NCBI RefSeq assembly: GCF_037042905.1
Contig: NC_087256.1
Location: 26,431,501-26,495,500 of the forward strand
Length of the DNA stretch: 64,000 nucleotides
Reading direction: 5' to 3'
Origin: Lytechinus pictus
Lineage: Eukaryota > Echinodermata > Echinoidea > Temnopleuroida > Toxopneustidae
Part shown: positions 33,691-43,876 of the stretch, piece by piece
How the letters are laid out: each line of letters opens with the position of its first letter
How positions within the stretch are numbered: position 1 is the first letter of the stretch
Notes under the pieces: model-generated
The model's database searches: none
The model's input: the letters and a program-made list of their open reading frames with translations, nothing else
What the model was told of the DNA's origin: nothing
Program-made: the position numbers and the translations under genes

Positions 33691-34046
33691 ATACATGTGT
33701 TACAACACATTATTGAAGAAATTAAATGATGCTTTTTCAGTTGGAGATATTTTGAAAGTGTCTATCAGAACTTGCAGAATAAGACATTACAATTTTTTTT
33801 CAAGTTGTCCTCATAATCCTCTATGTGACCTGATATATAGCCAGAATAAATTTGCATCTCATTGAAAGTTTGGATTTTTAGTTTGCAGTTCATTCATGTC
33901 AATGGCTCAAGAAGCCAAAGAGGTTTACATATCACTATCAGCTTATTACATGTATTCCTTGTGGTTGATATTGCAAATAAAAATCGTAAAACTTGTCAAC
34001 TGGACTTACTTTTTAGTGCATTGTTTCACATCCTCTTCAGATGGGA

Positions 34047-34392
34047 GGGGGTGTTTCATAAAGCTGTTTATAATTTACAAATGACTTTAAGCTGACTGGT
34101 TAACATTTTTCTGTGCTAAATGATGTAGCTGGCAATAAAAGGTCATCAGATATTTAAATATAAAGTATAAAGTTTATCATTTTGACTTTCATTTTTAGTG
34201 CAACTTTCCACATCCTCCCCGGGTAGGGTGTGGGTGAATTATTCATAAAGATGTTCGTAAGTTATGAACGATGTCACACACGACTGGTGACCATTTTTTT
34301 GTACTGTATGATGTAGCTGGCAATAAAAAAATGACCAGATGTTCGTAGAGTCATTTGTAACTCATTAACAGTATTTTGAAACATCACCCAGA
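34047..34392. repeat. Two adjacent GGGTGTTTCAT-type MITE copies
   Basis: The copy at about 34047-34160 starts GGGGGTGTTTCATAAAGCTG. The copy at about 34225-34392 carries ATTCATAAAGATGTTCGTAA and ends GAAACATCACCC. Both contain GATGTAGCTGGCAATAAAA, and the sequence before each (TTTTTAGTGCA...TTTC-CACATCCTC) is also shared, so this is a tandem duplication of about 185 bp that includes the MITE. The first copy lacks its right end. Confidence 0.55.
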
Positions 34393-35469
34393 TACCATGT
34401 TATGTGAGTGTAAGGTAGCAAGTGTCATGTAGCACGTAAATAAATTTCAGGTCATTTAACAAATATTTCATAACTAGTGGGTTTTTCTAATGGATATCGG
34501 TTATTTTCATTGGATCAGAGCATGATCAGTTAAGATTAAGGATATAGTCAATCCACGACACTAATCACTGGTGTTCAGATGGGGTGCCATGCGTGACCCT
34601 CAAAAATTTTAATGACCAAGAAAAAAATTAAGAAAAAGAACAGAAAAGAGGGGTGGAATGTGATTTTATCTTTGAATACTTTGTCACATTTTGTCAAAAA
34701 ATATGATTTTTTTTATCAAAAGGTGAAAGAAATTTTGCCCCATACGCCTTACCCAACCCCTTAAATGGTAATTCATGCTGAGAGACTGCTTAAAGTGATA
34801 GAAAATTATAAATTGTTTACATATTTGGACCATATTATATTCAATCAAAGAGTTTAAGGGGTGCTTGAAGCTGAAGTTACATAATTTGAAGATATAGAGT
34901 TAAATCAGACAAACAGAAAATTTGATCGAAATTGGATAAGAAATAATTAAGTTTGACAATTCAAAGTTTACTTCAATTGATTAATTACTGACAATAATTT
35001 CTTAAACATATTGTGTTGCATGAGAGACAAGTTCAGACACGTTCACATGCACAATGACAAAAGGAAATCATTTTGATCCCATATAATGACATACAGAAAT
35101 GAAAGTAGGAGATCATGCCTTCATCGGCCCACCAACTGCATATTCATGAGGGTTGGGATGTAACTGTCTTTGCAATGTTGTGCAGAACTTTTGAAATTAA
35201 ATAACTTCGCTGATTTTCATCAGATTCAGAGGGATTTTCAGCTTTTTACCTGTTGAATTTGTCTATATTCAGATATCTTTACACCAACAGTGGTGTGGGA
35301 CTAAGCCTGTTTATCGATCAAAGTAGAGATGTCCATTGCTGCTCTCCTCCAGACAAAATCTATACAGATCACTACTTGTGTTGGCAGGTAGGGGTGGCAG
35401 GGGTATCGTGGACAGCTAAAAAAAATCCATGAAAACACTCGAAAATCTAAAATCACTAAAATCAAAGGC
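34393..35469. other. Noncoding gap
   Basis: No gene is seen. About 34840-35290 contains phrases typical of the small MITEs here (AAATTGGATAAGAAATAATTA, TGATGAAATTTTCAGC-like words) and may be a strongly diverged TTAA element, but I cannot pair its ends. Confidence 0.4.
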
Positions 35470-35600
35470 AATTTTCTCCCAATGCTTATCAAGTTTATTC
35501 TTGAATGCATTCACTGAACAAGCAGTAACTACATCTTCAGGGGAGACTGTTCCACACATCTATCTCTCTTGACACACACTTTTCAGCCTGGAGTGGAATC
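35470..35600 (-). pseudogene. LINE C-terminal fragment
   Basis: The minus-strand translation gives DVWNSLP, then after a one-base shift PEDVVTACSVNAFKNKLDKH. This matches the consensus C-terminus of CR1/L2-type LINE reverse transcriptases (WNSLPxxVVxAxSxxxFKxxLDxxW). Only this tail survives; downstream on the minus strand is 3' UTR-like sequence. Confidence 0.6.
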
Positions 35601-35904
35601 CCTTTAAAGTTGTACTTTCAGCAGAATCATTAGTCTGCCACAACATTTTTTAAAGCATTTGCTACAAAGGTAGTGAAATAAACTGATGGGATTGATTTAG
35701 AATGCAATTTATGTAAATAATATTCTTTGAAAAAAATCTATGACAAGGTCAAAATATTTGGATAGCAGTTAAAAGAAAATCAGGCATCTTATTCTCTTTA
35801 TTTTTTGCATCATGGCGAGTTGGTTAAATGAGTGCAAATGTGGATTGAAAATATGCATCATAAAAACACTTTTGGTAGCCAGCATCCATCAAGCCACCAC
35901 AACT

Positions 35905-36310
35905 TAGCATTTTGAAATAATGGTGGCCCAAGATTAAAGTTTCTGGTTACCATGGGCCAACATGGTGCCAGCTTTACACATAGAGATATCTGACAACAAA
36001 AATTATTTGGGTTAAGAAGGTTACCACATTAAAACATACTTAAACTTGAGCATAACTAAAGAAAACACTATTGCTCTGGTTGTGAGAAAGGAGTTCCTTC
36101 GAGTAACAATCTTTTCCATATCATCATTGGTTATATTAGGGATAAGTGAGGAAGGATTGATTGAGGAAAAGTTGATATCAAGTATTCAAGGTTTTATTAC
36201 CTTCACTGATAATTCCTTTAATGTAAACCATAATAAAAGGTAACTATATACACACTAATAAATTGTGTGAGAGGGGCATTAAAAATGAATACTATTTTTT
36301 TCCTCCCCAG
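35905..36310 (+). repeat. Duplicated intron segment before zinc-finger exon 3
   Basis: Near-copy of 29600-30006, ending in the same acceptor tract (ATGAATACTA..., CCTCCCCAG). It shows that exon 3 and exon 2 arose by segmental duplication including at least 400 bp of upstream intron. Confidence 0.75.
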
Positions 36311-37734
36311 ATAAAGAGATTGAGAGTGAAGAGGACAAGAGACAATCTAATGCAACAGAATGCAGTGGAAAGAAGTCATATCGGGGTTTACAATGCAGTA
36401 AGATATTCACGGATGAGAGCACTTTAATTCTACATCAGAAAGCATGCTGTAGAGAAGAGGGAATTGTTAGCAGTTTTAGAACAAAGTTAGATATGAGCTT
36501 TAAGTGCCCCCATTGTGATAAGATTTTTGATTGTGATAATAATCTAATCACCCATATGGGAATACATGAAAATGGAGATAAACCCTATCTTTGCCCTCAT
36601 TGTAAGAAGGGTTTTGCCAAAAAGGTCTTCCTTACACATATAAAAACACACATAGGAGAAAAGCCTTATGATTGTTCTCACTGTGAGAAGATATTTTCTA
36701 GAAAGTCTCGTCTTACAATGCATATGAGAACACATACTGGTGAAAAGCCTTATCATTGCTCTTATTGTGAGAAGAAATTTTCTGTGAAGAGTAATCTTAC
36801 CGGCCATATAAGAACACACACAGGAGAAAAACCTTGTGATTGTTCTCTTTGTGAAAATATATTTTCTATAAAGTCTCATCTTACAATGCATATGAGAACG
36901 CATACTGGTAAGAAGCCTTATCATTGCTCTTATTGTGAGAAGAAATTTTCTGACAAGTGTGATCTTACCCGTCATATGAGGACACACACAGGAGAAAAGC
37001 CTTATGATTGTTCTCACTGTGAGAAGATGTTTTCTAGAAAGTCTCGTCTTACAATGCATATGAGAACGCATACTGGTGAAAAGCCTTATCATTGCTCTTA
37101 TTGTGAGAAGAGATTTTCTGTGAAGAGTAATCTTACCCGCCATATAAGAACACACAGAGGAGAAAAACCTTATGATTGTTCTCACTGTGAGAAGATATTT
37201 TCTATAAAGTCTCATCTTACAATGCATATGAGAACACATACTGGTAAGAAGCCTTATCGTTGCTCTTATTATGAGAAGAAATTTTCTGACAAGTGTGATC
37301 GTACTTGTCATATGAGAACACACACAGGAGAAAAGCCTTATGATTGTTCTCACTGTGAGAAGATGTTTTCTAGTAAGTCTAATCGTACAAGGCATATGAG
37401 AACACATACTGGTAAAATGCCTTATCATTGCTCTTATTGTGAGAAGAAATTTTCTGACAAGTGTAGTCTTACCCGTCATGTAAGAACACACACAGGGGAA
37501 AAGCCTTATGATTGTTCTCACTGTGAGAAGATGTTTTCTAGAAAGTCTCATCTTACAATGCAAATGAGAACACATACTGATAAAAAGCCTTATCATTGCT
37601 CACATTGTGAGAAGAAATTTTCTGTGAAGATTCAACTTACCCATCATATAAAAACACATACTGGAGAAAAGCCTTATGCTTGCTTTCATTGTGAGAAGAG
37701 ATATTCTGTGAGGAGTCATTTTTCTGCCATTTAA
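36311..37734 (+). CDS. C2H2 zinc-finger terminal exon 3 (about 15 units)
   Basis: The acceptor CCTCCCCAG ends at 36310; phase 1; leader [12 protein letters not shown]. The C2HC-like finger has lost its first cysteine (YRGLQC instead of YRCLQC). Then come [10 protein letters not shown], a finger one residue short (VFLTHIKTH), and alternating YDCSHCEK and YHCSYCEK fingers. One has Cys to Tyr (CSYYEKKF) and one has His to Gln (LTMQMRTH). The frame ends in TAA at 37732-37734 after a one-base shift in the last finger. The next three finger units continue in the shifted frame. Possibly expressed, but with more ligand losses than exons 1, 2 and 4. Confidence 0.75.
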
Positions 37735-38350
37735 GAACACATAGAGGAGAAAAGCCATATGCTTGTCCACATTGTGAGGAGAAATTTTCTCAGAAGTTTC
37801 AGCAAACCCGTCATATAAAAACACACACTGGAAAAAAGCCTTTTGCTTGCTCTCATTGTGAAAAAATTTCCTTTCAAGAGAAATCTTACACAATATTTAA
37901 GGACGTTTACTGGAGAAAAACCTTGCGCTTAATCTCAATGTGAGAAGAGCATTCCTTACAAATATTACTAAAAATTTAAAGACACATACTGGAGGAAAAC
38001 CTTATGCTTTGATATCATTATGAGAAATGATTTTCTATGTAGACTGTACATACCCGTTTTATTAGAACAGATACAGGAGCAACATCTTATTCTTGCTCTT
38101 ACTGTGAGAAGAGATTTTCTCAAGAGTGAAATCTTTCATGTCATATAAGAACACATGCCGGACAGAATCCGTCTGATTGGTGTCATTGTGAGAACAGATT
38201 TTCTACAAAGATCTATTTTAGCCTTCACATAAGAACACACACTGGAGAAAAGACTCATGCTTGCCCTCATTGTAAGAAGATATTTTACAGAAAGAGTGAG
38301 CTTTCCTGTCATATGAAATCTTTGGGAAGGGGGAGTGAGGAAGGATTTAG
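37735..38350 (+). pseudogene. Decayed finger tail after exon 3
   Basis: Directly after the frameshift the other frame gives [20 protein letters not shown] and two more finger units, then stops. Words such as GGAGGAAAACC and CATGCCGGACAGAATCC align with block 0's tail (27167-27480). The single TTACAA at 37956-37961 is the empty site of the transposon at 26324-27160. Confidence 0.8.
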
Positions 38351-38515
38351 AAAGATTAATAGTTGACTGATATCAGGTCTACAAGGTTTAGTTCCCCCTA
38401 TTGATTCCTTTATTTGTAAACCGTAGTAGTAGGTAACTAAATACATGTACATGTACACTGTGATGAAAAGTGTGAAAATGGCATTTAAGATAAATACCCT
38501 TCTTTTCCTCCCCAG
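38351..38515. other. Intron end before zinc-finger exon 4
   Basis: Homologous to the acceptor-proximal introns of the other zinc-finger exons (GTAAACCGTAGTAGTAGG, GTGTGAAAATGGCATTTAAG, TTTTCCTCCCCAG). Contains an ATGTACATGTAC palindrome at about 38445. Confidence 0.6.
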
Positions 38516-40851
38516 ATAAAGACTTTGAGAGTGAAGAGGACAAGAGACAATCTAATGCAACAGAATGCAGTGGAGAGAAGTCATATCGGTGTTTACAATG
38601 CAGTAAGATATTCACAGATGAGAGCACTTTAATCGTACATCTGAAAGCATGCTTTAGAGAAAAAGGATCTATTAGCAATCTTAGAACAAAGCTAGATATG
38701 AGCTTTAAGTGCCCCCATTGTGATAAGATTTTTGATTGTAATGATAATCTAATGACCCATATGGGAATACATGAAAATGGAGACAAGCCTTATATTTGCT
38801 CTCATTGTGAGAAGGGTTTTGCCCGAAAGGTACTTCTTACAAATCATATAACAATACATTCGGGAGAAAAGCCTTATCACTCTCATTGTAAGAAGAGATT
38901 CTTAACAAAAAGAGATCTTACCCGTCCCATAAGAACACATGCAGGAAAAAAACCTTATCATTGCTCTAACTGTGAGAAGAAATTTTCTTGTAAGGGTGAT
39001 CTTACCATTCATTTAAGAACGCATAGTGGAGAAAAACCTTATGCATGCTCTCATTGTGAGAAGAGATTTTGTGACAAAAGCACCTTATCCCGTCATGTGA
39101 CAACACATACTGGAGAAAAGCCATATGCTTGCTCTCATTGTGAGAGGAGGTTTTCTACAAAAAGTGAGCTTACCCGTCATATAAGAAGACATACTGGAGA
39201 AAAGCCATATGCTTGCCCTCATTGTGAAAAAAGATATTCTTACAGTACTTATCTAAAAGACCATTTAAGAACTCATTCTGGAGAAAAGCCTCATGTTTGC
39301 ACTTATTGTAAGAAGAGATTTTGTACAAAGATTGAGCTTACCCGTCATATACGAACACATACTGGAGAAAAGCCTTATGCTTGCTCTCATTGTGAGAAGA
39401 GATTTTCGAAGAAGAGAAATCTTACCCTTCACATAGTAACACATACTCAAGAAAAACCTTATGCATGCTCTCATTGTGAGAAGAGATTTCGTGACAAAAG
39501 CACCTTAACCCGTCATGTGACAACACATACTGGACAAAAGCCTCATGCATGCTCTCGTTGTAAGAGGAGATTTTCTACAAAGAGAGAGCTCTCTTGTCAT
39601 ATGATTTCACATACTGGAGAAAAGCCTTATGTTTGCACTTATTGTCAGAAGAGATTTAGTAACAAGACCCATCTTACCCTTCATATAAGGACACATACTG
39701 GAGAAAAGCCTCATGCTTGCTCTCATTGTGAGAAGAGATTTTATGATAAAAGCTCATTAACCTGTCATATAAGAACGCATACTGGAGAAAAACCTTATTC
39801 TTGCTCTTATTGTGAGAAAAGGTTTTCTAACAAGACCAATGTTATCTGCCATATAAGAACACATACTGGAGAAAAGCCATATGCTTGCTCTCATTGCGAG
39901 AGGAGGTTTTCTACAAAAAGTGATCTTACAGTTCATATAAGAAGACATACTGGAGAAAAGCCATATGCTTGCTCTCATTGTGAGAAGAGATTTTCTGATA
40001 AAAGATCATTAACCTGTCATATAAGAACGCATACTGGAGAAAAACCTTATTCTTGCTCTTATTGTGAGAAAAGGTTTTCTAACAAGACCAGTGTTATCTG
40101 CCATATAAGAACACATACTGGAGAAAAGCCATATGCTTGCTCTCATTGCGAGAGGAGGTTTTCTACAAAAAGTGAGCTTACAGGTCATTTAAGAACTCAT
40201 ACTGGAGAAAAGCCTTTTGCTTGCTCTCATTGTAAGAAGAGATTTTGTACAAAGTCAGAGCTTACCCGTCATATACGAACACATACTGGAGAAAAGCCTT
40301 ATGCTTGCTCTCATTGTGAGAAGAGACATTCTACAAAGGGTAATCTTGCCCGTCATATGACAACTCATACTGGAGAAAAGCCTTATGCTTGCTCTCATTG
40401 TGAGAAGAGGTTTTCTACAAAGGGTGAATTAACCCGTCATGAAAAAACACATATTGGAGAAAAGCCTCATGCTTGCTCTCATTGTAAGAAGAGATTTTGT
40501 ACAAAGATTGAGCTTACTCGTCATATACGAACACATACTGGCGAAAAGCCTTATGCTTGCTCTCATTGTGAGAAGAGACATTCTACAAAGAGTAATCTTA
40601 CCAGTCATATGACAACTCATATTGGAGAAAAGCCTTATGATTGCTCTCATTGTGAGAAGAGATTTAGTAGCAAGACCCATTTTACCTTTCATATGAGGAC
40701 ACATACCGGAGAAAAGCCTCATGCTTGCACTTATTGTCAGAAGAGATTTAGTAAGAAGGCCCATCTTACCCTCCATATAAGGACACATACCGGAGAAAAG
40801 CCTAATGCTTGCTCTCATTGTGAGAAGAGATTTTCTGATAAAGTTCATTAA
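38516..40851 (+). CDS. C2H2 zinc-finger terminal exon 4 (about 25 units)
   Basis: The longest coding exon of the cluster. The acceptor CCTCCCCAG ends at 38515; it enters in phase 1 with the leader [12 protein letters not shown] and an intact C2HC-like finger, and is open for about 778 codons. There are about 25 C2H2 units plus a truncated last one, nearly all with [15 protein letters not shown]-type spacing of exactly 28 residues. Unit 3 is degenerate (YHSHCKKRF, LTRPIRTH). Fingertips vary more than in exons 2 and 3 (SELTR, NLTLH, STLTR, HLTLH, NVICH). It ends at TAA 40849-40851 caused by a one-base loss in GATAAAGTTCATTAA (other units read GATAAAAGCTCATTAA). Likely nuclear DNA binding. Confidence 0.85.
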
Positions 40852-42670
40852 CCTGTCATATAAGAATGCATACTGGAGAAAAACCTTATTCTTGCTCTTA
40901 TTGTGAGAAAAGGTTTTCTAACAAGACCAATGTTATCTGCCATATAAAAACACATACTGGAGAAAAGCCATATGCTTGCTCTCATTGTGAGAGGAGGTTT
41001 TCTACAAAAAGTGAGCTTACCCGTCATATAAGAAGACATACTGGAGAAAAGCCATATGCTTGCCCTCATTGTGAAAAAAAATATTCTTACAGTACTTATC
41101 TAAAAGACCATTTAAGAACTCATTCTGGAGAAAAGCCTTATGCTTGCTCTCATTGTAAGAAGAGATTTTGTACAAAGATTGAGCTTACCCGTCATATACG
41201 AACACATACTGGAGAAAAGCCTTATGCTTGCTCTCATTGTGAGAAGAGATTTTCGAAGAAGAGAAATCTTACCCTTCACATAGTAACACATACTCAAGAA
41301 AAACCTTATGCATGCTCTCATTGTGAGAAGAGATTTCGTGACAAAAGCACCTTAACCCGTCATGTGACAACACATACTGGACAAAAGCCTCATGCATGCT
41401 CTCGTTGTAAGAGGAGATTTTCTACAAAGAGAGAGCTCTCTTGTCATATGATTTCACATACTGGAGAAAAGCCTTATGTTTGCACTTATTGTCAGAAGAG
41501 ATTTAGTAACAAGGCCCATCTTACCCTTCATATAAGGACACATACTGGAGAAAAGCCTCATGCTTGCTCTCATTGTGAGAAGAGATTTTATGATAAAAGC
41601 TCATTAACCTGTCATATAAGAACGCATACTGGAGAAAAACCTTATTCTTGCTCTTATTGTGAGAAAAGGTTTTCTAACAAGACCAATGTTATCTGCCATA
41701 TAAGAACACATACTGGAGAAAAGCCATATGCTTGCTCTCATTGCGAGAGGAGGTTTTCTACAAAAAGTGAGCTTACAGGTCATATAAGAAGACATACTGG
41801 AGAAAAGCCATATGCTTGCTCTCATTGTGAGAAGAGATTTTCTGATAAAAGATCATTAACCTGTCATATAAGAACGCATACTGGAGAAAAACCTTATTGT
41901 GAGAAAAGGTTTTCTAACAAGACCAGTGTTATCTGCCATATCAGAACACATACTGGAGAAAAGCCATATGCTTGCTCTCATTGCGAGAGGAGGTTTTCTA
42001 CAAAAAGTGAGCTTACAGGTCATTTAAGAACTCATACTGGAGAAAAGCCTTTTGCTTGCTCTCATTGTAAGAAGAGATTTTGTACAAAGTCAGAGCTTAC
42101 CCGTCATATACGAACACATACTGGAGAAAAGCCTTATGCTTGCTCTCATTGTGAGAAGAGACATTCTACAAAGGGTAATCTTGCCCGTCATATGACAACT
42201 CATACTGGAGAAAAGCCTTATGCTTGCTCTCATTGTGAGAAGAGGTTTTCTACAAAGGGTGAATTAACCCGTCATGAAAAAACACATATTGGAGAAAAGC
42301 CTCATGCTTGCTCTCATTGTAAGAAGAGATTTTGTACATAGATTGAGCTTACTCATCATATACGAACACATACTGGCGAAAAGCCTTATGCTTGCTCTCA
42401 TTGTGAGAAGAGACATTCTACAAAGAGTAATCTTACCAGTCATATGACAACTCATATTGGAGAAAAGCCTTATGATTGCTCTCATTGTGAGAAGAGATTT
42501 AGTAGCAAGACCATTTTACCTTTCATATGAGGGCACATACCGGAGAAAAGCCTCATGCTTGCACTTATTGTCAGAAGAGATTTAGTAAGAAGGCCCATCT
42601 TACCCTCCATATAAGGACACATACCGGAGAAAAGCCTCATGCTTGCTCTCATTATGAGAAGAGATTTTCT
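40852..42670 (+). pseudogene. Tandem copy 2 of a 22-finger block
   Basis: A near-identical repeat of exon 4 offset by 1847 bp (22 x 84 minus 1). The frame is open from before 40866 to TAG at 42339-42341 (AAG to TAG in TGTACATAGATTG). It also has a 12-bp loss inside one finger (KPYCEKRFSN, near 41897) and a one-base loss near 42510. It has no leader or acceptor and lies after the stop of exon 4, so it would be 3' UTR or dead DNA. Confidence 0.85.
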
Positions 42671-43803
42671 GATAAAGTTCATTAACCTGTCATATAAGAA
42701 CGCATACTGGAGAAAAACCTTATTCTTGCTCTTATTGTGAGAAAAGGTTTTCTAACAAGACCAATGTTATCTGCCATATAAAAACACATACTGGAGAAAA
42801 GCCATATGCTTGCTCTCATTGTGAGAGGAGGTTTTCTACAAAAAGTGAGCTTACCCGTCATATAAGAAGACATACTGGAGAAAAGCCATATGCTTGCCCT
42901 CATTGTGAAAAAAGATATTCTTACAGTACTTATCTAAAAGACCATTTAAGAACTCATTCTGGAGAAAAGCCTTATGCTTGCTCTCATTGTAAGAAGAGAT
43001 TTTGTACAAAGACAGAGCTTACCCGTTATATACGAACACATACTGGAGAAAAGCCTTATGCTTGCTCTCATTGTGAGAAGAGACACTCTACAAAGGGTGA
43101 TCTTGCCCGTCATATGACAACTCATACTGGAGAAAAGCCTTATGCTTGCTCTCATTGTGAGGAGTGGTTTCCTACAACGGGTGAATTAACCCGTCATGAA
43201 ACAACACATATTGGAGAAAAGCCTTATTTTTGCTCTCTTTGCAAGAAGAGATTTTCTAAGAAGAGAAATCTTACCCTTCACATAGTAACACATACTAAAG
43301 AAAAACCTTATGCATGCTCTCATTGTGAGAAGAGATTTTGTGACAAAGGCACCTTAACCCGTCATGTGACAACACATACTGGACAAAAGCCTCATGCATG
43401 CTCTCGTTGTAAGAGGAGATTTTCTACAAAGAGAGAGCTCTCTTGTCATATGAGTACACATACTTGAGAAAAGCCTTATGTTTGCACTTATTGTCAGAAG
43501 AGATTCAGTAACAAGACCCATTTTACCTTTCATATAAGGACACATACCGGAGAAAAGCCTCATGCTTGTTCTCATTGTAAGAAGAGATTTTGTACAAAGA
43601 TTGAGCTTACCCATCACATACGAGCACATATTGGAGAAAAGCCTTATGCTTCCTCTCATTGTGAGAAGAGACATTCTACAAAGAGTAATCTTACCCGTCA
43701 TATGACAACTCGTATTGGAGAAAAGCCTTATGCTTGCTCTCATTGTGAGAAGAGGTTTTCTAGAAAGGTTGAACTTACTCGTCATGAAAGAACACATACT
43801 TGA
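42671..43803 (+). pseudogene. Tandem copy 3 (partial) of the finger block
   Basis: Begins with the same GATAAAGTTCATTAACC junction as copy 2, offset 1834 bp (22 x 84 minus 12 minus 2). It runs open without an ATG to a TGA at 43465-43467 and then continues as fingers to another TGA near 43801. It includes Cys to Ser, His to Tyr and His to Arg ligand losses. Middle fingers are recombined relative to copies 1 and 2, so some units have been lost. Confidence 0.8.
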
Positions 43804-43852
43804 GAAAAGCTTTGTTCTTTAAAATCTCATTACTAATTATGCTCATTGATTA

Positions 43853-43858
43853 AATAAA
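43853..43858 (+). terminator. Candidate poly(A) signal for zinc-finger block 4
   Basis: AATAAA shortly after the last finger of copy 3, in a context (CTCATTACTAATTATGCT) also found before the AATAAA at 31783. If transcripts from exon 4 run through copies 2 and 3, this is the first conserved 3' end signal. Confidence 0.35.
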
Positions 43859-43876
43859 GCACATTAAATTAACCTG

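Noticed and set aside
36544-37596. Long minus-strand open frame (350 codons) and many similar ones opposite the zinc-finger exons
   Set aside because: They are antisense shadows. The 84-bp periodic finger codons lack stop complements in one antisense frame, giving repetitive Met/Arg/Ser/Leu-rich text with no domain.
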